A stretch of 64,000 bases of DNA from an uncultured Eggerthellaceae bacterium (GTDB lineage Bacteria > Actinomycetota > Coriobacteriia > Coriobacteriales > Eggerthellaceae): NCBI GenBank assembly GCA_905234785.1, contig CAJOIP010000015.1, positions 48,909-112,908 on the forward strand, given 5' to 3'. How positions within the stretch are numbered: the first letter of the stretch is position 1; the number at the start of each line of letters is the position of its first letter. Below are positions 1 to 7,508 of this stretch, one piece after another. Both the position numbers and the translations under genes were made by a program. The notes under the pieces are model-generated. The model had not been told where the DNA came from. It saw only the letters and a list, made by a program, of their open reading frames with translations, and searched no databases.

Positions 1-97
1 GGGCCGCCGCGGCCTGGGTTCGGTCCGCTCGATGCTCGGCAGCGTGTCGCAGCGCGTAGCCCACGAAACCGACCTGCCGCTTCTGCTTGTGAAGTAA
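1..97 (+). CDS. Universal stress protein (UspA family), C-terminal end only
   Basis: The window opens inside a gene, read in the frame starting at base 2 and ending with TAA at 95-97. The visible 31 residues begin GRRGLGSVRSMLGSVSQRVA and end LPLLLVK. This matches the C-terminal signature of UspA proteins: a G-x2-G-x9-G-S/T nucleotide-binding loop, then a final beta strand of the form P-V-L-L-V. The family binds ATP or AMP in the cytoplasm and is linked to stress survival. The N-terminal part lies outside the window, so length and start cannot be judged. A hairpin follows 25 bases after the stop. Confidence 0.8.
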   Translation, partial: GRRGLGSVRSMLGSVSQRVAHETDLPLLLVK

Positions 98-121
98 GCG
101 CAGCCGGCTTGCTGAACTTGA

Positions 122-149
122 AACGCCGCCCGCATTGCGAGCGGCGTTT
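122..149 (+). terminator. Rho-independent terminator after the usp gene
   Basis: The arms AACGCCGC and GCGGCGTT flank a short loop and are followed by a T-rich tract. It sits just after the universal stress protein stop codon. Confidence 0.7.
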
Positions 150-171
150 TCGTTTGCCGATAATGCTGCAG

Positions 172-295
172 GTAAACCGTAGGGGCGCTCTCCGAGCGCC
201 CGTGCCCGCAAGGGCGCATGAGCGCAGCGCATCAACGACGGTTGGATGTGCCGCCTTCGGCCGGCGGGCGCTCGGAGAGCGCCCCTACGGTTTAC
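172..295. repeat. Palindromic repeat family B, copy 1 (full length)
   Basis: Two perfectly complementary 31-base arms (172-202 and 265-295) enclose about 62 bases. The arm core is GTAGGGGCGCTCTCCGAGCG. Related arms with a variable inner part occur at 40097-40168, inside murF at 49487-49608, and as single ends near proC at 62025-62145. The inner loop of this copy, read in reverse complement, aligns loosely with the loop of the murF copy (both contain a CGAAG-type inner hairpin and a GCGCCCTTnCGGGC block). This suggests a defined mobile unit of about 120 bases. It lies between the usp terminator and the 3' end of the convergent EEP gene. Confidence 0.85.
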
Positions 296-303
296 AAGCA
301 ATG

Positions 304-1407
304 CTATTCCAGCTCGAATGTCAGCAACACGGGGTTGTGGTCGCTGTAGGCGAAGCCGGTGTCGATGTTTTGGGCGGTCGCCTTCACGTTGTCCGACACG
401 ACGAAGCCGTCGACCGTCACCGTGTAGGTGTAGCCCTTCTCGTAGGGCACGTCGTTGTTGCGACAGGTCGGGACCGTTTCGATGTTGTCGGCGCGCACGA
501 TGGAAAAGCCCGCGGGCAGAAGCGATTCGTCGAACGTCGACACCCAGGGCGGCACTTGGAAGCCCGATTCGTACATGTCCTCGCTGCCGCACAGCGCATG
601 GTTCCAGTCGCCTCCCACGATGACGTAATTGCCCGCGGCGGCTTCCGTTTCCAAAATGCCCGTGAGCAGGTCGAGTTGCTGCGCGCGGATGAGCCCGCCC
701 TCGTCGTAGGCCGACATATGGTTGTTGATCAGCACGAGCTCCTTGCCGCCTTCGACGGGCAGTCGCTCCACGAGGAAGCAGCGGTCAAGGTCGAAGAACT
801 TGGTGGGGAAGGACTCGTCGATGGGGTAGCTGCGGCGCGTGGCCGAATCGACATGCGCGTCGCCGAGCGCGAGCAGGCCCGCGTTCACGGTGCCATGCGG
901 ATCGCCGAACGGGTAGGCGAGGTAGCCGCTGTGGAAGTTCGGTGCGAACGCCGAGCTGAAGTCGGGAAACGCACCTTCCATCGCGGCTTTCTGGTTCACC
1001 TGGTAGCTGCGGGTCGAATCGGTGTCGACCTCCTGCAGCAGCATGAAGTCGGCGCCGAGCCCCCGCAGCGTCTCGATGGAGCCGTTCGTGCAGGCTTCCA
1101 CGCTTTCGCGGCTGACTGCGGTCGAATGCTCGCCGACCGTTTCGGTGCCGTCAGCCAAGATGCCCTCGTCCATGAAGAACGTGTAGTCGGGGGTGTAGGC
1201 GCCGAACCCGATGTTATACGTCGCGGCCGAATACGCGGTGCCGGTCTTCAGCGTTGCGCTCGGGTTGTTCTCGACTTCGACCGTCGTATCGTCGGCGATG
1301 CGGTAATACGTCGTTTCCAGGTAGACGAGGTAGCCTACCACTACCACAATCGCCGCCACCAGCACGACGCCGACAACCTGCAGGATTCGCTTCACCGCTT
1401 TAGGCAT
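304..1407 (-). CDS. Membrane-anchored endonuclease/exonuclease/phosphatase (EEP) family protein
   Basis: This 367-residue protein has an N-terminal membrane segment (about residues 7-30), then an exported domain with the EEP fold motifs in order: YNIGFG (metal-site Asn), LQEVD (catalytic Glu), NNHMSAY, GGDWNH (Asp/Asn pair), VDGFVVSD and a final SDHNPV (catalytic His). The family cleaves phosphodiester or phosphomonoester bonds in nucleic acids, sphingolipids or inositol phosphates; the substrate here cannot be told. I chose the ATG at 1407 because a run of G lies just upstream. An in-frame ATG at 1419 adds four residues. It is divergent from the lipoprotein gene, with a palindrome (1425-1453) between them. 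Confidence 0.85.
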   Translation of the reverse strand: MPKAVKRILQVVGVVLVAAIVVVVGYLVYLETTYYRIADDTTVEVENNPSATLKTGTAYSAATYNIGFGAYTPDYTFFMDEGILADGTETVGEHSTAVSRESVEACTNGSIETLRGLGADFMLLQEVDTDSTRSYQVNQKAAMEGAFPDFSSAFAPNFHSGYLAYPFGDPHGTVNAGLLALGDAHVDSATRRSYPIDESFPTKFFDLDRCFLVERLPVEGGKELVLINNHMSAYDEGGLIRAQQLDLLTGILETEAAAGNYVIVGGDWNHALCGSEDMYESGFQVPPWVSTFDESLLPAGFSIVRADNIETVPTCRNNDVPYEKGYTYTVTVDGFVVSDNVKATAQNIDTGFAYSDHNPVLLTFELE

Positions 1408-1424
1408 GTCCCCCCCCATTCAGG

Positions 1425-1453
1425 TAATCAATTTCCTCGGAGGAAATTGATTA
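1425..1453. repeat. Short perfect palindrome, family E copy 1 (possible operator)
   Basis: Arms TAATCAATTTCCT and AGGAAATTGATTA flank a 3-base centre. It sits in the divergent intergenic region between the EEP gene and the lipoprotein gene. A near-identical copy lies at 28478-28504. Size and symmetry fit a dimeric repressor site, but a repeat without regulatory role is equally possible. Confidence 0.6.
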
Positions 1454-1552
1454 TCGAATTCCCCTGGACCGATGTCCCAAATTCTACTTCATACGGTGCA
1501 GCTTGTGCGAGTTTGCGCTACCCTGTGCTTGTCTCCGAGGGAAGGGAAGAAT

Positions 1553-2323
1553 ATGAAACGTTTCATGACGGGTGTGTTTGCCGTGGCCTGCGCTGGTGCG
1601 ATGTGCATGGGGCTTGTGGCATGCGGCGGCGGTTCTTCAAGCGGCAGCGCTTCGGCCAGCTCGGCTAGCGCCAGTGCCAGTGCTTCCGCCTCATCCGCGT
1701 CCGCGTCGGCTTCGTCCAGCTCCGCTTCGGCGCTGAATCCGGACAACCTTGTCGACCCGGCCACGATTAACCCCGGCTGGCTTGATAGCGGCGTGCGCAC
1801 GTCCGACGTGTGGTTCCTGAACGGCGATACGTCCGCCGAAGGCATCTTCTTCACGAACGCCGCGAACGACGCCGGCCTGTCCTACACCAAGGTCGACGCC
1901 AACGACGAGGAAACCGACAGCGAGTTCGACCTCGTCATCACCGAGGACCTGCACCTGCGCACCGCCGGCACCACGGCGCCCAAGATCGACATCGTCTTCG
2001 ACGACGATATGAACTGCTACGACTACGTCACCGGCAACTTCTACAGCCGCGGCGACCTGCAGGAGCTCACCAACATGGTCGCGGGCAAGACGTTCGCCGA
2101 CCCCGACCGCCAGATCGAGATGACGTTCTTCGAGGACGGCACTTACACCGAGACCGTAAAGGGCGAATCCGAGAACGGCACGTGGAAGGTGGCTGCCTCG
2201 ACGGTCGTCGAAATGACGTACGATTCCGACGGCTACGTCGAGGAGTACCGCCTGACCATCGACGACGGCGCCGTCACCCAGATCATGGACAGTGGCTGGA
2301 AGTACTACACCCTGAAGAAGTAG
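1553..2323 (+). CDS. Putative lipoprotein with Ser/Ala-rich linker
   Basis: This 256-residue protein starts at the ATG at 1553 behind a GAAGGGAAG ribosome site; the open frame extends upstream from 1472 without a start-site signal. A basic residue and hydrophobic stretch end in the lipobox LVAC, so the mature protein probably begins at Cys with a diacylglycerol anchor. A low-complexity linker of alternating Ser and Ala (about 45 residues) follows. The globular part (about residues 70-256) is acidic and contains a block of the form FFEDGTYTE ... NGTWK, typical of small beta-rich extracytoplasmic domains that describe a lipocalin-like strand order. I do not recognise a named family. A strong terminator follows. 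Confidence 0.75.
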   Translation: MKRFMTGVFAVACAGAMCMGLVACGGGSSSGSASASSASASASASASSASASASSSSASALNPDNLVDPATINPGWLDSGVRTSDVWFLNGDTSAEGIFFTNAANDAGLSYTKVDANDEETDSEFDLVITEDLHLRTAGTTAPKIDIVFDDDMNCYDYVTGNFYSRGDLQELTNMVAGKTFADPDRQIEMTFFEDGTYTETVKGESENGTWKVAASTVVEMTYDSDGYVEEYRLTIDDGAVTQIMDSGWKYYTLKK

Positions 2324-2352
2324 CCCGAAGGGGCACTCCCCATTAGGCAAAA

Positions 2353-2388
2353 GGCGCCCGGGTTGCAATTGCACCCGGGCGCTTTTTC
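2353..2388 (+). terminator. Rho-independent terminator
   Basis: A GC-rich stem (GCGCCCGGGT with GCACCCGGGCGC) is followed by TTTTT. It lies directly after the lipoprotein gene and could also serve the convergent small gene at 2402. Confidence 0.85.
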
Positions 2389-2401
2389 GTCCCGCCAGCT
2401 G

Positions 2402-2785
2402 CTACATGAGTTTCGGAAGCTGCGTGATCAGCAGCACGACGGCCACGATGACCACGACGATGACGGCAATCGCCGCCCAGTTCTTGCGTGCGCTGCCCAG
2501 CTGTTCGATGCGCTGCTCGGTGAATTGGGCTTTCTGCTCGTCGGTCAGCTCGTCCGATTCCATTGCGATTTGGTAAGCGACGTGCTTGCAGGCGTTGTCG
2601 AAGTTCGCCTCGTCGTCGGCGATGCCGGGTATGCGCGTGAACATCTCGTCGAGGCGCATTTGGAAATCGGCGAGGTACGATTCGAGTTCGCCGGGCGTGC
2701 GCCCTCCAAGGCTCGTTCGCAGGTACGCCATCTGCTTCTCGCAGTAGGTGCGGTAATTCGCTTGCCTTTGTGCAGCCTTGCTCAT
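2402..2785 (-). CDS. Small tail-anchored membrane protein of unknown function
   Basis: This 127-residue protein starts at the ATG at 2785, preceded by AAAGGAGCGACC. The open frame is longer, but the upstream part has no ribosome site. The first ~100 residues are hydrophilic and charged, rich in Arg, Glu and Gln, with helical spacing. The C-terminus is one hydrophobic segment (AAIAVIVVVIVAVVLLITQL) ending a few residues later in PKLM. This topology places the soluble part in the cytoplasm with a C-terminal anchor. I do not recognise a family. It is divergent from the GGDEF gene, and its 3' end faces the lipoprotein terminator. Confidence 0.65.
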   Translation of the reverse strand: MSKAAQRQANYRTYCEKQMAYLRTSLGGRTPGELESYLADFQMRLDEMFTRIPGIADDEANFDNACKHVAYQIAMESDELTDEQKAQFTEQRIEQLGSARKNWAAIAVIVVVIVAVVLLITQLPKLM

Positions 2786-2935
2786 CGGTCGCTCCTTTGC
2801 GCATCGACGCCGTGCATGCCCATTGTAACTTGAAGATGTCCTCTTGGTGCACGGTCGGCAGCTGGTGGTTAGCACTGCTGTCATAAAAGCGCGCTCATCT
2901 GGTACTATGTGTTTCGAAGATTTCGCAAGAGGGGC

Positions 2936-4069
2936 ATGACAAAGTTCTTGGACATAGTAAAACGGTTCGTTCGCTGGCTGGGTTTCGGTCAGTCAATCGA
3001 TGAGCACAATGCTGTAGCTCGCCGAAATGCGCCCATTATTGCTGTTGGCGGCATCGTGGCTGCCTTGTTCACGGGCATGCTCCTGTTTTATCTGATTACC
3101 GGTGCGCCATGCCCGATTAACGGGTTCGACAACGCACTGCAAGAATCGCCTGCCGCGCGTGGGCGCTACACCGTGTTCTGCGCGGTTGCGACTGCTATCA
3201 TGCTGGCGCTTTCCGTTTTCTTCATACTGTACGTGCGCCGTTCGTGGCGCCGGCCGGGTATTGCCGCCATCCTGAGTTTCGTGTTTTCGCTCGTGTTCGT
3301 CATGATATGGGGCGTGGCCGACTCGGGTCGTCCGCCCGATAATCAGGTGCTTATCTTCGCGTCCATTCAATTTCTCATCGCGGGCCTCATAATCCTCCAC
3401 CCAATCGAGTCGGTGGTGTATTTCGTCGTATCGTTTTCTCTATTCGGGCTTATGCTCGGGCTGTACGGCGAGGCGGAAGGCCACGGTATCGACGAGCTTT
3501 CGTACCTTGCAACGCTCGACATCGTCGTCAGCTGGATCGTGTACGGGCTGTTCCAGCGGGGCGTGCGCCGGGAACAGGTCATCGCCGACATGTCGCGGCG
3601 CGATGAGCTGACCGGCGCGAAGAATCGCCATTACCTGCGCGACGACTTCGACAACATCATCGGCACGCAGCATTTCGTCATGCTGTGCGACATAGACAAC
3701 TTCAAGCATTACAACGATGATATGAGCCACGAAACGGGCGATAGGTTGCTGCGCGATTTCTTCTTCGCGTTGCGCGAGGCGTTCGGCGATGAATGCACGT
3801 ACCGCTACGGTGGCGACGAATTCCTCGTCGTTTCGCCCGATTTCGATGAGGAAGAGTTCCTTCAGAAAATCGAACGTTGCAACAAGCAGCTGAAACACGT
3901 CATGGCGGGCGAGGAAAACGCCGAGCTTACGTTTAGCGGCGGGTACACGTACGGCGTGCCGCAGCGCGGTGAGGATTTCCGCATCATGCTGCGCCGCGCC
4001 GACGAAGAGCTTCTTGCCGTGAAGCATTCCAGTAAAAAGCGCGTCAGCGGCCACGCCTACGTCGCATAG
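2936..4069 (+). CDS. Membrane-bound GGDEF diguanylate cyclase
   Basis: This protein of about 377 residues has about six hydrophobic segments in its first ~210 residues, then a C-terminal GGDEF domain. Visible motifs are RDELTGAKNRHYL, DIDNFKHYND (metal and base contacts) and the intact active-site signature YGGDEF. The residues before GGDEF read FGDECTYRY, so the RxxD product-inhibition site is absent. Expected reaction: two GTP to cyclic di-GMP at the inner face of the membrane. The N-terminal region is an unrecognised membrane sensor. I chose the ATG at 2936 behind GAGGGGC; a GTG at 2909 would add nine residues. It is the only cyclic-di-GMP gene in the window. Confidence 0.9.
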   Translation: MTKFLDIVKRFVRWLGFGQSIDEHNAVARRNAPIIAVGGIVAALFTGMLLFYLITGAPCPINGFDNALQESPAARGRYTVFCAVATAIMLALSVFFILYVRRSWRRPGIAAILSFVFSLVFVMIWGVADSGRPPDNQVLIFASIQFLIAGLIILHPIESVVYFVVSFSLFGLMLGLYGEAEGHGIDELSYLATLDIVVSWIVYGLFQRGVRREQVIADMSRRDELTGAKNRHYLRDDFDNIIGTQHFVMLCDIDNFKHYNDDMSHETGDRLLRDFFFALREAFGDECTYRYGGDEFLVVSPDFDEEEFLQKIERCNKQLKHVMAGEENAELTFSGGYTYGVPQRGEDFRIMLRRADEELLAVKHSSKKRVSGHAYVA

Positions 4070-4077
4070 CCTTCAAA

Positions 4078-4108
4078 TCATCCAAACAGCCTTAGGCCGT
4101 TTGGATGA
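4078..4108. repeat. Hairpin repeat family D, copy 1 (likely bidirectional terminator)
   Basis: A 31-base hairpin with TCATCCAAAC and GTTTGGATGA ends lies between the convergent GGDEF and trpS genes. Its exact reverse complement recurs at 55234-55264 after murG. The position between convergent genes suits transcription termination in both directions, though it lacks a long T tract. Confidence 0.7.
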
Positions 4109-4114
4109 CCAACG

Positions 4115-5167
4115 TTAGTACACCATGGACATCGCTTCGCGCACTTCGTCGAGCGTGGTGTTGGCGATTTCGTTCATGCGGCGGTTGCCTTCGTGCAGCA
4201 CGTCCTTCACGTAGTCGAGGTCTTGCTCGTACTTCGCGCGGCGCTCGCGATGGGGCGCCAGGTACTCGTTCACGCTTTCGGTGACGATGCGCTTCAGCAT
4301 GCCCGCACCGCCGTCGCCGATTTCGGCGGAGATGTCCTGCTCGGTGCGTCCCGAGCAGAGCGCAGCCGTGGTCAGCAGCGCCGACACCTCGGGGCGGTTT
4401 TCCTTGTCGTAATAGATGTTGCGGTCGGAATCGGACTTCGACTTCTTGATGAGCTTGGCCGTTTCCTCGGCGGTGGCGCCGAGCATGATGGAGTTGCCGT
4501 AGCTCTTCGACATCTTGCGCCCGTCAAGGCCCGGAATCTCGATCGCATCGGACAGGATGCCGTCCGGCTCGGGGAATACGCGGCCGTAGCGGTCGTTGAA
4601 GCGGCGCGCGATCTGGCGCGTCTGCTCGATGTGCGGCAGCTGGTCCTTGCCGACGGGCACGATGTTGCCCTTGCAGAACAAGATGTCGCACGCCTGGTGC
4701 ACGGGATAGGTCAGAAGCAGGCCGGTCAAAGCGTGGCCCGACGCCTCCTGTTCGGCCTTCACCGTGGGGTTGCGCTGCAGTTCGGATTCGCTCACGAGCG
4801 ACAGGAACGGCAGCATCAGCTGGTTGAGCGCCGGGATGGCCGAGTGCGTGAAGATGGGCGTCTTCTCGGGGTCGATGCCTGCGGCCAGGTAGTCCATCAC
4901 CATGTTGTACACGTTGTCCTGAATGTGCTCGGTCGTGTCGCGGTCGGTGATGACCTGGTAATCGGCAATCAGCACGTAGCACTGGATGCCCAGGTTCTGG
5001 TATTCCACGCGATGCTGGATGCTGCCGAAGTAGTGGCCCAGATGCAGACGGCCCGTGGGGCGGTCGCCTGTCAGCATCGTGTACTTCTCGGGATGCTGCG
5101 GCAGGTCGGCGCGGATGTCGTCGGAGCGCTTCTTGCTCGCCATAAAAGTATCGGAATATTCAGCCAT
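4115..5167 (-). CDS. trpS: Tryptophanyl-tRNA synthetase
   Basis: This 350-residue class I aminoacyl-tRNA synthetase charges tRNA-Trp with tryptophan using ATP. The HIGH-type motif is TGRLHLGHYFGS near residue 35 and the KMSKS loop is present intact as GRKMSKSYGNS; VGKDQLPHIE-type residues of the tryptophan pocket lie between. The length matches the bacterial family (about 330-350). The ATG at 5167 has GAGGAG upstream and gives the normal N-terminus; the longer open frame up to 5281 is not supported. It appears monocistronic, flanked by the hairpin at 4078-4108 and by tRNA-Val upstream on the other strand. No T-box leader is visible. Confidence 0.95.
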   Translation of the reverse strand: MAEYSDTFMASKKRSDDIRADLPQHPEKYTMLTGDRPTGRLHLGHYFGSIQHRVEYQNLGIQCYVLIADYQVITDRDTTEHIQDNVYNMVMDYLAAGIDPEKTPIFTHSAIPALNQLMLPFLSLVSESELQRNPTVKAEQEASGHALTGLLLTYPVHQACDILFCKGNIVPVGKDQLPHIEQTRQIARRFNDRYGRVFPEPDGILSDAIEIPGLDGRKMSKSYGNSIMLGATAEETAKLIKKSKSDSDRNIYYDKENRPEVSALLTTAALCSGRTEQDISAEIGDGGAGMLKRIVTESVNEYLAPHRERRAKYEQDLDYVKDVLHEGNRRMNEIANTTLDEVREAMSMVY

Positions 5168-5289
5168 TATGCTTCTCCTCGGTTGAAAAACGCATACCGT
5201 CCAGTATAGCGGTTGTTGCAGTACTTGCGGCGATTTTGCGAAGCCATGTTGCGCGCCGTGGTATGCGGCGCTAGAATACAAGTCACATC

Positions 5290-5364
5290 GGACGCTTGGC
5301 TCAGCGGGAGAGCATCGCCTTCACACGGCGGGGGTCACAGGTTCAAATCCTGTAGCGTCCACCA
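5290..5364 (+). tRNA. tRNA-Val (anticodon CAC), integration site of the element
   Basis: Acceptor stem GGACGCT pairs with AGCGTCC, followed by an encoded ACCA end. The anticodon arm reads CGCC-TTCACAC-GGCG with anticodon CAC. T-arm GGTTCAAATCC is intact. The 3' part from base 5320 is repeated at 8755-8800, so the element has integrated in the anticodon-loop-to-3'-end part and restored a complete tRNA. Confidence 0.95.
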
Positions 5365-5365
5365 C
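5320..5365 (+). repeat. attL: left 46-bp attachment repeat of the integrated element
   Basis: The 46 bases running from the anticodon loop of tRNA-Val to just past its CCA end recur exactly at 8755-8800. Flanking bases diverge on both sides of each copy (C before and CAACA after here; G before and GAATT after there). This is the usual footprint of a tyrosine-recombinase element in a tRNA gene. Confidence 0.95.
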
Positions 5366-5373
5366 CAACATAC

Positions 5374-5407
5374 GAGGTCAGGGGCTTAGCCGCTTCTGGC
5401 CTCTTTT
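5374..5407. terminator. Terminator between tRNA-Val and the integrase gene
   Basis: GAGGTCAG and CTGGCCTC pair (one G-T) around a loop and are followed by TTTT. It is supplied by the element, ends the tRNA-Val transcript and may also stop leftward transcription from int. Confidence 0.6.
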
Positions 5408-5421
5408 CACGTCCAGGACGG

Positions 5422-5443
5422 TTTGTAAGCAGTTTGTAAGCAG
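5422..5443. promoter_or_regulatory. Tandem 11-bp repeats near attL, possible integrase arm sites
   Basis: TTTGTAAGCAG occurs twice in direct tandem (5422-5432, 5433-5443). A matching pair (TGTAAGCA then TTTGTAAGCAG) lies near the other end at 8618-8637. Paired short repeats near both att sites resemble arm-type binding sites of tyrosine integrases. Function is inferred from position only. Confidence 0.6.
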
Positions 5444-5446
5444 GTG

Positions 5447-6517
5447 CTAAGCTGCATTGAACACGGTGGCGTCAAGCTTGACGCTGGCATTGGCGCGGAT
5501 ATCGGGCATCAGGTGGCCATAACGGTCTACCGTCGTGGTGATTGACGAATGGCCCAACTGCTGCTGCACGTACTTTAGATTCTCCCCTTGGTTGATGAGC
5601 AACGAGGCGAACGTGTGCCGGAGGTCATGTATGCGGATGCGGCGAAGCCCCGCCTTATCAAGCGCCGGATTGAACACCCGGTTTCGGAGGTTCGATTTAT
5701 CGAGGAAACCGCCTGCTTCATTGCAGAACACGAGGTTCATGTCGCTATAGGACGCGACAAGACGCCAGTCCCGTAGCACCTTCGCTAAGCTGGGGGCCAT
5801 CCCTATGGCGCGATACGAGGCGCGCGTCTTTGGCTCTTGGAACCTGCCGCCCCAAACGCTCCGGCGCACGTGGATGGTCGAGCTGTTCCAGTCGATATCT
5901 GACCACTGCAAGGCCATCAGCTCACCAAGACGCATGCCCGTGAATATGGCCGTATGGAAGAAGGGCTTCCATTCATCATCGAGCGCGTTGAGGAATGCGC
6001 GTATCTCGTCGGGTTTCAGGAAGTCCATTTCTTCGCGTTGCTTGCGTGGCGGCTTCACCTTCTCGGCGGGGTTCTGTGCGAGGTAGCCCCACTCGACTGC
6101 CCATTTGAACATGGTTTTCAACAGGGTGAGCGCCTTGCTGGCTGTTGCGGGCGCTCTCCCTTCCTCGATGCGATGGGACACGTACCGCTGGACGTCCTGC
6201 GTGGTAATCGAAGTGAGGGGGACGCTGCCAAAGAACGGGATGAGCGAGCTGTTTATTACGCTCTTCTGGTTGACGAGCGTTGAATCCTTCACTTGCAAGG
6301 CTGCGTAATCCCTGAGCCACACCTCGCAGTACTCCGGGAATCTGATTTTGGTCAGCTCCCGGAAGGTGTTCTCGTTCACTTCCTTTTGCTTTGCGACGAG
6401 GAACGCCTCGGCGTCCTTCTTGCGGGATCCCACGGCTTTGGCGTGCTGCTTGCCCGCGCGGTCGCGCCAGTAGGCGTACCATACCTCCCCTCGCTTCTTC
6501 ACGAAACCACGTGCCAT
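5447..6517 (-). CDS. int: Tyrosine recombinase / integrase of the element
   Basis: This 356-residue phage-type integrase has an N-terminal AP2-like arm-binding region (VWYAYWRDRAGKQ), a core-binding helical domain (about 60-155), and a catalytic domain with the full set of residues: Arg196 (TGMRLGE), Lys230 (EPKTRAS), His297 and Arg300 (HDLRHTFAS), His323 (LGHSS) and nucleophile Tyr333 (VDRYGHL). It should recombine the element's att site with tRNA-Val. The 3' end lies 81 bases from attL and the gene reads toward the tRNA. Its ATG follows an AAGGAG site that overlaps the end of the XRE gene, so the two are co-transcribed. Confidence 0.95.
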   Translation of the reverse strand: MARGFVKKRGEVWYAYWRDRAGKQHAKAVGSRKKDAEAFLVAKQKEVNENTFRELTKIRFPEYCEVWLRDYAALQVKDSTLVNQKSVINSSLIPFFGSVPLTSITTQDVQRYVSHRIEEGRAPATASKALTLLKTMFKWAVEWGYLAQNPAEKVKPPRKQREEMDFLKPDEIRAFLNALDDEWKPFFHTAIFTGMRLGELMALQWSDIDWNSSTIHVRRSVWGGRFQEPKTRASYRAIGMAPSLAKVLRDWRLVASYSDMNLVFCNEAGGFLDKSNLRNRVFNPALDKAGLRRIRIHDLRHTFASLLINQGENLKYVQQQLGHSSITTTVDRYGHLMPDIRANASVKLDATVFNAA

Positions 6518-6518
6518 G

Positions 6519-6986
6519 CTACTGCTCCTTTCCCTTCAAAAGCCTGTTGACGATTCTCTGGACAAGCCTCCTGTCCTCCTTCGAGAGGTCCAGCCATCCG
6601 TCAGGGCCGGACGGCATAGGCTCGCTTTTCAAGTAAGCTTGGACGGCCATCTGCGCTTCGCTGCTGCGCTCAGCAAGGAGAAGCAGCTTGTTGAGCTGGT
6701 CAGCTGACAAGCCGATATCCGCCAACATGGGCATGACGGCGTTTACTGCTGCAAGGCCTTCGTCCGTAACCCTGCCGTCAGATTCGTGGGAGCTTAGCTC
6801 TGGGAAGCCCATGCCCAGAACAGCCATAATCTTCATCAGCGTTTTGTCCGAGGGCTTCTTTGAGCCAGACTCGACCTGTGAGATATACGGCCTTGACAGT
6901 CCTACGGCGTCAGCCAGAGCTTGCTGCGATATCCCCAAGCTCTCGCGCTTTGTGCCTATGGCCAAGCCAATTGTGTTGTCACCCAT
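6519..6986 (-). CDS. XRE-family repressor of the element
   Basis: This 155-residue protein has an N-terminal Cro/C1-type helix-turn-helix (about residues 12-66) with ISQQALADAVGLSRPYISQ followed by VESGSKKPSDKTL. The rest is an unrecognised helical C-terminal domain. The ATG at 6986 is preceded by GGAGG at good spacing; upstream in-frame codons belong to the control region. It ends one base before the integrase start, so it likely controls its own operon and the rightward xis-rep operon. A 17-base palindrome at 7014-7030 just upstream of its start is the best operator candidate. By analogy with temperate elements it would hold the replicon quiescent; this is inference. Confidence 0.88.
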   Translation of the reverse strand: MGDNTIGLAIGTKRESLGISQQALADAVGLSRPYISQVESGSKKPSDKTLMKIMAVLGMGFPELSSHESDGRVTDEGLAAVNAVMPMLADIGLSADQLNKLLLLAERSSEAQMAVQAYLKSEPMPSGPDGWLDLSKEDRRLVQRIVNRLLKGKEQ

Positions 6987-7013
6987 ACGCAACCTCCAAA
7001 CCGTAACCAAATA

Positions 7014-7030
7014 CAACATGTAACATGTTG
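7014..7030. promoter_or_regulatory. Palindromic operator candidate in the divergent control region
   Basis: CAACATG and CATGTTG flank a 3-base centre, between the divergent xre and xis genes. It is close to the xre start and to a TATAAG-like leftward -10 (7033-7038), while a TTGACA hexamer (7056-7061) faces right. Symmetry and position suggest the binding site of the XRE repressor. Confidence 0.6.
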
Positions 7031-7113
7031 CCTTATAGGTAGCAAAATAGCACAATTGACACGTAGCTACAAGGCCTGAAAGCAAACGCGAGGAATGAAG
7101 GGAGGTGCTGCAA

Positions 7114-7314
7114 ATGGCTGACGAGAGGATGGAGGCGCTGCAATTCATGGACGTGAAGCAGCTCTCCGAGTTCCTGTCTGTGCCGGAAACCTGGGTGTAC
7201 GCCCGCACGGCCTCCGGCGAGATTCCGCATGTGAAGCTGGGGCATTACGTCCGGTTCCGGCCGTCCGAGGTCATCGAATGGCTGGACGGCTGCGGACGCG
7301 CGGCGCGAGCGTAG
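7114..7314 (+). CDS. Excisionase-like helix-turn-helix protein
   Basis: This 66-residue protein is one winged helix-turn-helix of the excisionase / MerR-like (HTH_17) type: FMDVKQLSEFLSVPETWVYA, then GEIPHVKLGHYVRFRPSEV and EWLDG. The recognition helix, the IPHVKLG turn and the RFRPSEV wing are all present. Such proteins act as recombination directionality factors or as small activators. The ATG at 7114 has GGAGG eight bases upstream; a GTG at 7105 overlaps that site and is less likely. It is the first rightward gene, opposite xre-int, and precedes the replication origin and rep. Confidence 0.88.
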   Translation: MADERMEALQFMDVKQLSEFLSVPETWVYARTASGEIPHVKLGHYVRFRPSEVIEWLDGCGRAARA

Positions 7315-7391
7315 GCCGCTCGCTGCGGGTTGCGAAAGCTCCCGCGCGACGGCCTGCGCCGCCCGCGAGGACGCGCCCGCTGGCAATCGTG

Positions 7392-7429
7392 GCGCGAAGT
7401 CGGGGCTAGTATTACCCCCGACTTCGTGC
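7392..7429. promoter_or_regulatory. Putative rolling-circle origin: stem-loop with TAGTATTAC nonanucleotide
   Basis: An 11-bp perfect stem (CGAAGTCGGGG, 7395-7405, with CCCCGACTTCG, 7416-7426) extends to about 14 bp with one G-T pair. The 10-base loop is CTAGTATTAC. TAGTATTAC at 7407-7415 is identical to the nonanucleotide at the apex of the circovirus origin, where Rep nicks between the seventh and eighth base (here between 7413 and 7414). It lies 80 bases upstream of a Rep gene of the matching type. Confidence 0.9.
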
Positions 7430-7508
7430 GTGTGACAAATGAAAGAAATGCCTGGTAGATGAATTGATGATGCGTCTCGTGAGTTCGTGACGCGAGAAAG
7501 GAGAATGA

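Noticed and set aside
109..1668. 519-codon plus-strand frame over the EEP gene
   Set aside because: It reads through the terminator and repeat B and is antisense to a gene with a full set of catalytic motifs.
5168..5289. T-box leader upstream of trpS
   Set aside because: The distance to tRNA-Val is only about 120 bases and no T-box, specifier loop or terminator structure is visible.
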